Shown piece by piece: positions 15,988 through 23,582 of a stretch of DNA of 28,418 bases. The position numbers were made by a program, and so were the translations under genes. Below the pieces are notes generated by a model. It was not told the DNA's origin and ran no database searches. It worked only from the letters and a program-made list of their open reading frames with translations. This DNA comes from DATCRE01 sp964235605 (GTDB taxonomy: Bacteria; Bacteroidota; Bacteroidia; Cytophagales; Cyclobacteriaceae): the NCBI GenBank assembly GCA_964235605.1, contig CAXSCR010000059.1:1-28418 (forward strand). Reading direction: 5' to 3'. Each line of letters opens with the position of its first letter. Positions within the stretch are counted from its first letter, which is position 1.

Positions 15988-17436
15988 CTAAAAGGCAAAG
16001 TATATGAATTCCGTTCTGTTAAAATTGCCGAGAACGAATATGAAAATTATTAAGCCGAAATAGGTACTCCAGCGAACTGCACGTTTACTGATTACATTCT
16101 CTATCTGCAAAGCATGCTCCTTATCACGTTGTAACCATTCAATTAACACAAAAACAAAAATGGCAAAAATCGTTATCAGCATGTTATTTGAGAACACAAA
16201 TGGAGCTGTAAATAAAGAGACGGAGAAGATCGTTCCTAAATATTCAAATGCATGATGTACGTTTTGCGCACGGAAGAATATCCATGCTATTACTACTAAA
16301 AAGAATGTTACCCCCATTTGCATGGCTTCTCTTAAAGAAGGGAGCAGTTTGCCTTCAGCAACAAGATTGGTATTTTGTTTATTACGGTTTAAGAGAAGCA
16401 GCGGTAGAAAATATATGGCGTTAATTAAACCCCACATAATGAATGTCCAGTTTGCGCCATGCCAAAATCCACTGAGCAGGAAAATAACAAATGTATTTCT
16501 CATCTTCATCCAGGTGCCACCAGCACTACCACCCAACGGAATGTAAACATAATCGCGGAACCAGGTTGAGAGGGAAATATGCCAACGTCTCCAGAACTCT
16601 GCTATATCTCTTGAGAAGTATGGGAAAGCAAAGTTACGCATCAATTTAAAACCGAATAACCTTGCTGTCCCTAACGCTATGTTAGAGTACCCTGAAAAGT
16701 CACCATAAATCTGGAATGCAAAGAATACGGCTCCCATTAACAAAGTGCTGCCCGTGTGTTCTTTTGAATTGTTGAAGATATCATTTGCATAAATTGCACA
16801 GTTATCAGCAATTACAATTTTAGCAAAGAAGCCCCATAACATCTGACGAAGCCCGTCTGCAGCATGTTCATAATCAAAAGGACGAGGTTTGTAGAATTGA
16901 GGTAATAAGTTGCCTGGTCGCTCAATAGGTCCCGCTACTAGTTGTGGGAAAAAGCTTACGTAAGCAAAGAATGCAATCCAATCGGTAGCAGGTTCAACGG
17001 TTCGTTTGTAAACATTAACGGTGTAGGCCAACGATTGAAATGTATAAAAGCTGATACCTACTGGCAAGATCACCCTGAGTGTACTTCCTTGTATGGGATG
17101 ACCAAAGAATGTAAAAGCATCAACAAAACTATCTACAAAGAAATTATAGTACTTGAAGAACCCAAGGAAGCCAATATTAACTAAGATACTTACCAAGAAG
17201 AGAAGTTTCCGTTTAACGGGATTTTCTTGTCTCGATAACCCAATACCAACTGTAAAGTCAAGAACGGAGCTAAAAAGTATAAGACCTAGAAAACGCCAAT
17301 CCCACCAGCCGTAGAAAACATAAGCTACCACAAGTAAGAAGAAATTTTGGAATCTTAAATTTTTATTAAAAACAAACCAATACAGTATGAAAACAACCGG
17401 TAGAAAGACGGCAAATTCAATGGAATTAAATAGCAT
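15988..17436 (-). CDS. MBOAT family O-acyltransferase, AlgI/DltB-like
   Basis: A 482-residue polytopic inner-membrane protein. It starts MLFNSIEFAVFLPVVFILYW, the usual AlgI/PatA opening. Diagnostic parts are LPVGISFYTFQSLAYTVNVYK, FFPQLVAGPIERP, GDFSGYSNIALGTARLFGF, NFAFPYFSRDIAEFWRRWHISLSTWFRDYVYIPLGG and the catalytic-type H326 in LSGFWHGANWTFI. It moves acetyl groups across the inner membrane for O-acetylation of a surface glycan or similar polymer. The partner is the SGNH-like gene 5 bp downstream. A TAATTTTG -7 element lies at 17464-17471, 28 bp before the start, with no well-spaced -33 box. Confidence 0.95.
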   Translation of the reverse strand: MLFNSIEFAVFLPVVFILYWFVFNKNLRFQNFFLLVVAYVFYGWWDWRFLGLILFSSVLDFTVGIGLSRQENPVKRKLLFLVSILVNIGFLGFFKYYNFFVDSFVDAFTFFGHPIQGSTLRVILPVGISFYTFQSLAYTVNVYKRTVEPATDWIAFFAYVSFFPQLVAGPIERPGNLLPQFYKPRPFDYEHAADGLRQMLWGFFAKIVIADNCAIYANDIFNNSKEHTGSTLLMGAVFFAFQIYGDFSGYSNIALGTARLFGFKLMRNFAFPYFSRDIAEFWRRWHISLSTWFRDYVYIPLGGSAGGTWMKMRNTFVIFLLSGFWHGANWTFIMWGLINAIYFLPLLLLNRNKQNTNLVAEGKLLPSLREAMQMGVTFFLVVIAWIFFRAQNVHHAFEYLGTIFSVSLFTAPFVFSNNMLITIFAIFVFVLIEWLQRDKEHALQIENVISKRAVRWSTYFGLIIFIFVLGNFNRTEFIYFAF

Positions 17437-17496
17437 AGTAAATGGGTTGCATCAATGGCGATGCAAAATTAGCACCCCGCATCTGAAATAAAAACT

Positions 17497-18921
17497 TCAA
17501 AAGATGGCGCGGAATATCAAAAACAACGTACCTGCCATTACCATCACAACGGGTAAAGTAAGCAACCAGGCTATAAGTATGTTTCGAACGGTTGCAGGTT
17601 GTAAGTTCTTTACACCTCTACTTGCTACCATGGTTCCGGCAATGCCTGAAGATAAAACATGCGTGGTACTTACCGGCCAGCCGAAGGCAGTGGAAACCGC
17701 AATGGTGCTTGCTGCAACAAGTTCAGCGCTTGCCCCTTGTGCATAGGTTAGATGTGTTTTGCCAATTTTTTCGCCAATCGTTTTTACAATTCGCTTCCAT
17801 CCAATCATAGTACCTATACCTAAAGATATGGAAATCATAAGGACTACCCACTGAGGAGAATAATCCGTAAGCTGGCGAACCGATTTTAATTCTTTTTTTA
17901 CAGATTCTTTTTCTGCTTTACTGAGTTTAATCTCTTCTTGTTTAATAAGTTTATTAAGATGGCGATCCATTACCATGATGTCTTTTCGAACAAAAAATCT
18001 TTCTGATTTGGGCATGTCACTTACGTCTTTCGATGCATAGAATCTTTCCTTTAATCTTTGATTCATTGTCGTTAGATCAGCAAGCTTCTTACGATCTGGC
18101 TCCGATAAAGTCCTTGGATCGATCGTATTAATTACGTTTTCAATTTTTACTGTAGAACCTAAAAGTTGGTTGGGAGAAATAGTATCGTTTAAAGCGAAGT
18201 AACTTGGCACTATACCAATCAATATCAGCATGACAAGACCCACACCCTTTTGTCCGTCATTAGAACCATGAAAGAAACTTACAAGTCCACAAGTAACAAT
18301 AAGAATGCAGCGAATCCACATTGGAGGTGGTTGATTTTTCTTAGGCTCTTTAAATAGCATTTCCCCGATTATAGTCTTACGCGTAAGGCTACGGATTATA
18401 TACATTAATATGATGGCCAAAGAAAACCCAAATAGCGGAGATATTAGCAGCGATAAGCCGATGTCCTGTGCCTTTCCCCAGTTAACTGCTTCACCAGCTG
18501 CTTCTGGTAGTAAGCTATAAGCGAGACCAACGCCGAGAATGGAACCAACTAGGGTATGAGAACTTGAACATGGTATACCAAAATACCAGGTTATAAGATT
18601 CCAGAAGATTGCCGTAATGAGTAACGCCATGACCATGGATAGGCTATGCGCTACATTTTGATCGACTAAGGTTTCTACGGGTAATAAGTTAACAATGCCC
18701 ATTGCCACACTAAGGCCAAAGAAATAAACAAGAATAATAAGTCCAAGGAAATTACAAATGCCTGAATAGATAACGGCAATCCACGGTTTTAGGGAATTAG
18801 TATAGATAACTGTGGCTACGGCATTGGCTGTATCATGAAATCCATTTACAAACTCAAATGCACAAGCTGCTAAAAGGCAGAGTATTAGTAAGATTGAATA
18901 AGACAAATCGAGTTCAAACAT
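17497..18921 (-). CDS. pit: Inorganic phosphate transporter, PiT family
   Basis: A 474-residue inner-membrane protein. The two inverted family signatures are GFHDTANAVATVIYT near residue 28 and GSNDGQKGVGLVML near residue 219. STTHVLSSGIAGTMVAS near residue 430 is also characteristic. Between the repeats lies a long hydrophilic, charged and mostly helical segment (about residues 265-355). It imports metal-phosphate complexes driven by a proton or sodium gradient. No PhoU-like gene accompanies it. It lies 60 bp upstream of the MBOAT gene on the same strand; read-through is possible, but a -7-like element between them argues for a separate start. Confidence 0.95.
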   Translation of the reverse strand: MFELDLSYSILLILCLLAACAFEFVNGFHDTANAVATVIYTNSLKPWIAVIYSGICNFLGLIILVYFFGLSVAMGIVNLLPVETLVDQNVAHSLSMVMALLITAIFWNLITWYFGIPCSSSHTLVGSILGVGLAYSLLPEAAGEAVNWGKAQDIGLSLLISPLFGFSLAIILMYIIRSLTRKTIIGEMLFKEPKKNQPPPMWIRCILIVTCGLVSFFHGSNDGQKGVGLVMLILIGIVPSYFALNDTISPNQLLGSTVKIENVINTIDPRTLSEPDRKKLADLTTMNQRLKERFYASKDVSDMPKSERFFVRKDIMVMDRHLNKLIKQEEIKLSKAEKESVKKELKSVRQLTDYSPQWVVLMISISLGIGTMIGWKRIVKTIGEKIGKTHLTYAQGASAELVAASTIAVSTAFGWPVSTTHVLSSGIAGTMVASRGVKNLQPATVRNILIAWLLTLPVVMVMAGTLFLIFRAIF

Positions 18922-19048
18922 GGCTCTGGAAATTCGGGTGCAATCTACTCTGATTTAGCCTTTACAGTGTTATCTGTGTCCTAACAATTTTACTTTCCTG
19001 TAAATACGAACTACTAAACCGCTGAAGTTCATAACTTTATGAGATAAT

Positions 19049-19810
19049 CTATTTCGTCAATTTTTGCCGAAACATCCAGACGAAAAGATACGGCTCCTTA
19101 TATGCATGTACCCAACTGGGGTGATCTACGTTCGGATATTCTGTATATCCGGGAAATCCACCCGCATTTTGTAAAGCTGTAATCATTTTACGTGATTGTT
19201 CGGGTTTTACGACAGGATCTGTTGCACCATGGAAGGCCCAAATCGGAATGTCCTTAATAAGCGGCGCCATTTTCACATCACCACCTCCACAAACTGGAAC
19301 AGCAGCTGCGAATTTGTTAGGATAGCGGGATATAAGATCCCAAGTTCCATAGCCGCCCATAGAAACACCCGTGATGTAAATACGGTCTGGATCAATAGGG
19401 TACTCTTTCAACGTCTTTTCCAAGAGACCGATAAACAGCTGCATGGGCTTTGAAGGTTTTTTTGAAAACGGAGAATTATAGGCTTCAATCCATTGTTGCT
19501 TTTTAGCACATTGTGGTGCAATAACAAAGCATGGGTACTTCATGCGGTTTGCATTATTAGTTACAAGCTCATTGATGTGCTTAATGTTTCCTTCATTGTT
19601 GTTTCCTCGCTCACCTGCGCCGTGTAAAAAAATAATAAGGGGATAGGTTTTATCATTTTCTAACTTTCGCGGTTTTAATAAACGAAAAGGGAGTGTATCT
19701 GTCTTTGTTATATATTGTAATCTTGCAAAGGCTAAAGAATCTTTTTGGGCGCTGACTTGTAGCACAATAGCACCAGTTATAAGTAGGGTTAGAACAGATA
19801 GTTTAAACAT
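19049..19810 (-). CDS. Secreted alpha/beta hydrolase, prolyl-oligopeptidase/esterase type
   Basis: A 253-residue alpha/beta hydrolase. Residues 1-21 are a Sec signal peptide (LTLLITGAIVLQVSA). The oxyanion region is IIFLHGAGERGNN, the nucleophile S150 lies in TGVSMGGYGTWD, the acid is in FHGATDPVVKPEQS and the histidine in YPNVDHPSWVHAY. This is the architecture of Bacteroidota periplasmic or secreted esterases related to PHB depolymerases and carbohydrate esterases; the substrate is unknown. Length is complete for a single-domain member. The start 51 bp from the divergent PdeM gene indicates a shared short promoter region. Confidence 0.9.
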   Translation of the reverse strand: MFKLSVLTLLITGAIVLQVSAQKDSLAFARLQYITKTDTLPFRLLKPRKLENDKTYPLIIFLHGAGERGNNNEGNIKHINELVTNNANRMKYPCFVIAPQCAKKQQWIEAYNSPFSKKPSKPMQLFIGLLEKTLKEYPIDPDRIYITGVSMGGYGTWDLISRYPNKFAAAVPVCGGGDVKMAPLIKDIPIWAFHGATDPVVKPEQSRKMITALQNAGGFPGYTEYPNVDHPSWVHAYKEPYLFVWMFRQKLTK

Positions 19811-19861
19811 TTTCGCGAATTTCTTAATTCAATTTATAAACTATTCTTCATACAAGAAATT

Positions 19862-20497
19862 ATGCAGATTGAAGTTTACGGAGAGCTATTCCAGTTATAT
19901 CCACAAAAGGCAGTCTTTTGGCCAAAGAAAAAAATATTATTGATTGCTGATTTGCACCTTGGCAAGATAAATCACTTTCGAAAATCGGGCATAGCTGTGC
20001 CTGCCAAAGCCAACGATAAAAATGTGGAGGTCTTTATAGATCTTCTTTTGCACATAAAGCCTGAACGCGTTATTATCTTAGGTGATCTGTTTCACAGTCA
20101 TTACAATGCAGAGTGGGAAGTTTTTGGCGAAGTTTTGAAACACTTTGCTGGAATTTCATTTGAATTGGTGATGGGGAATCACGATATAATGAGTGAAAGA
20201 CAATATATTCGTAAAGGCATTAAGGTGTTTGATGAACTTCGTATAGACAATTTTTTACTGACTCATCACTCACTTGAAGTTGTACCTGATACTTATTATA
20301 ATTTATCAGGTCATATTCATCCAGGTGCTGTGTTAAGAGGAAAAGGAAAGCAGTCAATTAAATTGCCTTGTTTTTATTTTGGCTCACACCAGGGTGTGCT
20401 GCCAGCCTTCGGTGCCTTTACCGGACTGGCTTGCGTTGAACCTAAAAAAGAAGAACGTGTATTTGTAATTGCTGAAAACAAAATCATTGCTGTATGA
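19862..20497 (+). CDS. pdeM: PdeM-like metallophosphoesterase (ligase-associated DNA damage response endonuclease family)
   Basis: A 211-residue calcineurin-like phosphoesterase with a complete metal site: IADLHLGK, ILGDLFHS, GNHDI, LLTHHS and LSGHIHPG. The family-specific C-terminal part is KLPCFYFGSHQGVLPAFGAFTGL. In many bacteria PdeM is encoded with a DNA ligase, an Lhr-type helicase and an exonuclease in a DNA-repair cluster. None of these is present here. The gene instead overlaps the CapA-like gene by 4 bp (ATGA). The family call is firm; the DNA-repair role is from relatives. Confidence 0.9.
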   Translation: MQIEVYGELFQLYPQKAVFWPKKKILLIADLHLGKINHFRKSGIAVPAKANDKNVEVFIDLLLHIKPERVIILGDLFHSHYNAEWEVFGEVLKHFAGISFELVMGNHDIMSERQYIRKGIKVFDELRIDNFLLTHHSLEVVPDTYYNLSGHIHPGAVLRGKGKQSIKLPCFYFGSHQGVLPAFGAFTGLACVEPKKEERVFVIAENKIIAV

Positions 20498-21798
20498 AAA
20501 AACTTTTATTGCTGGTTATCTCTTTTTTAGTTTTCACAGGTTCGTATGCACAAGACACTACGCGATTATCGTTGCTTTTTTTTGGAGATATCATGCAGCA
20601 TGATTCACAAATTAGTGCAGCTTATAACGCGGCAACAAAAAAATATGATTACGCGCCCTGCTTCCATTTCATGAAGCCTTACATAGCCTCGGCAGATTTA
20701 GCGATTGGCAATTTAGAAGTTACGTTAGCAGGTCCACCTTATAAGGGATATCCTCAATTCAGTGCGCCCGATGAATTATTAACGACATTAAAGGATGTAG
20801 GCATGGATGTGCTTGTTACGGCCAATAACCATTGTGTAGATAGAGGCAGCAAAGGTTTAGAGCGAACTATAGCTATGTTGGATAGTTTTGATATTCTACA
20901 CACGGGTACTTTTGCAACTCCGCGTGAAAGACAAAATGAGTATCCATTAGTTTTTGAAAAGAATGGGTTCAAGATCGCCTTGCTCAATTATACCTTTAGT
21001 ACCAACGGCCTCCCCGTAACGAAACCCAACATTGTGAATATGATTGACACAACAACCATTCGTAAAGATCTTATCAAAGCAAGAACATTTTCTCCAGACG
21101 TGGTGATTGTATTTACGCATTGGGGACAAGAGTATCAAAGCCTTCCTTCTAAATCGCAGAAAGATGTTACTGAGTTTTGTTTTAAGAACGGCGCCGATCT
21201 TGTTATAGGTGCACATCCACATGTTATACAGCCTATTGAGTGGCGTAAAGATAAAGATCAGCTTGTTGCTTATTCGCTTGGTAATTTTGTATCAGGCCAG
21301 CGTAAACGTTATACGGATGGAGGTGCCATGCTGCGCGTTGGTCTTGAAAAAATTTCATTTAAGCCTGACAGTGCGGATGTTCATATTGATAGCGCTGGAT
21401 ATTTGTTTCAGTGGATTTATAAATCTGTTGCCAGCCGCGATTACTACATGATGCCTGTGCCAACTTTCGAAAACGATTCTACCGGATTTGTAAAAGATGC
21501 AATTTCAAAATTAGCGATGAAAACTTTTATCACAGATTCCAGAGCGTTGTATAATAAGTATAACATTGATGTAAAGGAAATTGTTGAGCAACCTGCCATG
21601 TACAGCATCGAGTTTTCGAATCTTACTGTGGATGATGAGCTCATGAAACAACTGCTTAAATTCGGTAACATAAAAACATTCGCTAACGAAAACAGGTTTC
21701 GGATAGGAATGTTTGGGTCACTGGATGACGCGAATGCAGCATTAAGCAACATCACCGCTCAAACACTTGCAAAGAATGGTGTAATTGTAAAAGACTAG
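20494..21798 (+). CDS. CapA family metallophosphatase-like protein
   Basis: A 434-residue exported protein. Residues 1-19 are a signal peptide (LLLVISFLVFTGSYA). The CapA/PgsA-type domain, residues about 25-290, has FFGDIMQHDS, IGNLEVTLAGPP, VTANNHCVDRG, VFTHWGQEYQ, GAHPHVIQPIEW and YSLGNFVSGQ, with the metal ligands of the calcineurin-like fold. Relatives take part in poly-gamma-glutamate capsule formation, though Bacteroidota homologues are often of unknown role. The last 45 residues (FRIGMFGSLDDANAAL to KNGVIVKD) resemble a SPOR-type peptidoglycan-binding repeat. Its start overlaps the PdeM stop. The last nine codons lie within a 304-bp tandem duplication that runs downstream. Confidence 0.9.
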   Translation: MKKLLLLVISFLVFTGSYAQDTTRLSLLFFGDIMQHDSQISAAYNAATKKYDYAPCFHFMKPYIASADLAIGNLEVTLAGPPYKGYPQFSAPDELLTTLKDVGMDVLVTANNHCVDRGSKGLERTIAMLDSFDILHTGTFATPRERQNEYPLVFEKNGFKIALLNYTFSTNGLPVTKPNIVNMIDTTTIRKDLIKARTFSPDVVIVFTHWGQEYQSLPSKSQKDVTEFCFKNGADLVIGAHPHVIQPIEWRKDKDQLVAYSLGNFVSGQRKRYTDGGAMLRVGLEKISFKPDSADVHIDSAGYLFQWIYKSVASRDYYMMPVPTFENDSTGFVKDAISKLAMKTFITDSRALYNKYNIDVKEIVEQPAMYSIEFSNLTVDDELMKQLLKFGNIKTFANENRFRIGMFGSLDDANAALSNITAQTLAKNGVIVKD

Positions 21799-22076
21799 TT
21801 TTTATTTAGGGCACTATAATACGCTAAGAGAGTATTATATTCTATCATGTTTGTCTGGCTAGAATTGAATAAAGGTGTAGCGTTTTACAGGTTCAAGATC
21901 TCTCCAAATAGAAGGATGCGACGGAGAAGCTAAGAGCCACTGCGCGAAAATGCGTTAAGCGCACAGATTTTGTAATGAAATCCAAGCCATTTCTCTTATA
22001 CCCCGGTCTGTGTCCTCACAGAACGGAACTTAGATGTCCTGAAACATTGTCCTGTGAGGACACAGGCCAAGGATGC
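21773..22076. repeat. 304-bp tandem repeat, copy 1
   Basis: First of two adjacent copies. It begins in the capA-like gene (the last nine codons, including the stop) and runs to 22076. Copy 2 differs at a single base (G at 21810, C at 22114). Inside are a TAATAC/GTATTA hairpin, a TGCGC/GCGCA hairpin, and a pair of related hairpins near the right end (22005-22068). Confidence 0.95.
22005..22068. repeat. Paired hairpins with complementary loops (copy 1)
   Basis: The left arm 22005-22021 and right arm 22052-22068 are inverted repeats (16 of 17 pair). Each arm is itself a small hairpin: TCTGTG-TCCT-CACAGA and CCTGTG-AGGA-CACAGG. The four-base loops, TCCT and AGGA, are complementary and could form a loop-loop contact in RNA. 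The second copy is at 22309-22372. Confidence 0.8.
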
Positions 22077-22380
22077 AGAATGGTGTAATTGTAAAAGACT
22101 AGTTTTTATTTAGCGCACTATAATACGCTAAGAGAGTATTATATTCTATCATGTTTGTCTGGCTAGAATTGAATAAAGGTGTAGCGTTTTACAGGTTCAA
22201 GATCTCTCCAAATAGAAGGATGCGACGGAGAAGCTAAGAGCCACTGCGCGAAAATGCGTTAAGCGCACAGATTTTGTAATGAAATCCAAGCCATTTCTCT
22301 TATACCCCGGTCTGTGTCCTCACAGAACGGAACTTAGATGTCCTGAAACATTGTCCTGTGAGGACACAGGCCAAGGATGC
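22077..22380. repeat. 304-bp tandem repeat, copy 2
   Basis: Second copy directly abutting the first at 22076/22077, identical by eye apart from C at 22114. It repeats the 3' end of the capA-like gene as a non-coding copy of the final codons and stop. Confidence 0.95.
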
Positions 22381-22404
22381 AAACATGAAATCATTTACAA
22401 TTAA

Positions 22405-22510
22405 TCTGAATTGTTGTGCTGATAAAATTGAATGACGCTGTAGCGTTCCTTGCCGGCTTCAAGAGAAGCTTCATGCATATAAGGCTTGCTCGATGCACGA
22501 GAAGCTAAGT
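22405..22510. repeat. Degenerate third relative of the repeat
   Basis: Shares blocks with part of the 304-bp unit in the same order: AATTGAAT, then TGTAGCGTT, then TTCAAGA, then GAGAAGCTAAG. The spacing is similar but the intervening sequence has diverged. It suggests the unit contains an older dispersed element. Confidence 0.6.
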
Positions 22511-22761
22511 TCTCGCTGAACTGACTATGGAATACAATTTATAAGATAGATAATATACTTAAACTTTAGTAAATAATATCAAAAAGTCTTGAACTTTAAT
22601 TCATAAGGCTACTTCGTCTACACGCTAGCCGGAACAAATTTATTCGTTGATTAGTCAGACAATAATGTCTTTATCTAAATTAATTCCTTAAGCCGCACCA
22701 CCAATAACTTATTCTGTACTCAACACTCGTAAATTGTAACTCACAACTCACGACTTTTTAA
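22511..22761. other. Intergenic stretch after repeats
   Basis: AT-rich DNA downstream of the outer-membrane protein gene with no open frame, repeat or terminator that I can support. Confidence 0.5.
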
Positions 22762-23484
22762 CTATCTACGTCTTCTCTTTTTTGCTTTTTGTCCAGGGCC
22801 GCCACCGCTTTTAAAAATTAAACCGATAGAGAATTCTAGTCCTGTGAAATCTATTTTTGCATCGCTATAGCTAACCGATTCCGAAACAACTCCTATCGTT
22901 TCATTACCTCCTATGTAACTGCCTTTTAAAGGGAAACTGGAGTCTCCAACAAGATAGTTAGTCTCAATGGAGACGGCTACTTGTGACGTTACGCTAAGCG
23001 TAAGTTCGGTTCCGACATGATAACCAAAGCCGGGTTTGTTTTTAAATGAGAGATCGGCGTTAGCTACTGACCATTGGCGCAAATTACGGATTGCTTTATC
23101 AATGTTTCCATAGTTTAATCGTTGGTCAAATGCATAGAAAAAAAAGCCGCCTCCCTTAATATCGAACTTAATATTTTGATTCCCCAACTGAAATACTAAT
23201 TCTACTGGAACAAAGATGGTAAAGTTCGCTACGAAAGGATCCTTACTCTTTAGCTCTGTACCCTTTATGTTTAAGCCAGACATACGGTAAAGTGAAGCCC
23301 CTACATCCAAAGCAAAATATTGATTCAGATCAACGCCGAGACCACGAATTGAAAACGGGCTTATAGGTGTAGAGAAATAACCATTCTTGGGAATGAAATA
23401 AGAGAATGAAAGTCCAAAATCCTGCGCAGCAGCAGAGAAATTTATTAGCAACGCTAGAGATGCAAATGTTAAAAGCTTTCTCAT
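22762..23484 (-). CDS. Outer membrane beta-barrel protein with basic C-terminal tail
   Basis: A 240-residue protein. Residues 1-20 are a Sec signal peptide (SLALLINFSAAA). The rest alternates polar and hydrophobic residues in strand-like blocks (FGLSFSYFIP, YFALDVGASLYRM, VELVFQLGN, IKFDIKGGGFFFYAF, GTELTLSVTSQVAVSIETNYLV, FTGLEFSIGLIFK), as in small porin-like barrels. After the last strand there is a 15-residue tail SGGGPGQKAKKRRRR. Bacterial barrels normally end in an aromatic residue at the last strand, so this polybasic extension is unusual. Function is unknown. It is probably transcribed alone. Confidence 0.82.
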   Translation of the reverse strand: MRKLLTFASLALLINFSAAAQDFGLSFSYFIPKNGYFSTPISPFSIRGLGVDLNQYFALDVGASLYRMSGLNIKGTELKSKDPFVANFTIFVPVELVFQLGNQNIKFDIKGGGFFFYAFDQRLNYGNIDKAIRNLRQWSVANADLSFKNKPGFGYHVGTELTLSVTSQVAVSIETNYLVGDSSFPLKGSYIGGNETIGVVSESVSYSDAKIDFTGLEFSIGLIFKSGGGPGQKAKKRRRR

Positions 23485-23582
23485 TTTTTATTCTGTTGAG
23501 GTGTACATGCGTTAAGTAAATTATTACATTAATTTTTCTTACCTGTTGGGGTTTTTTTATAGGACACTATAATATCAATAGA

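Noticed and set aside
21773..22380. CRISPR array
   Set aside because: Only two long abutting copies with no unique spacers and no cas genes.
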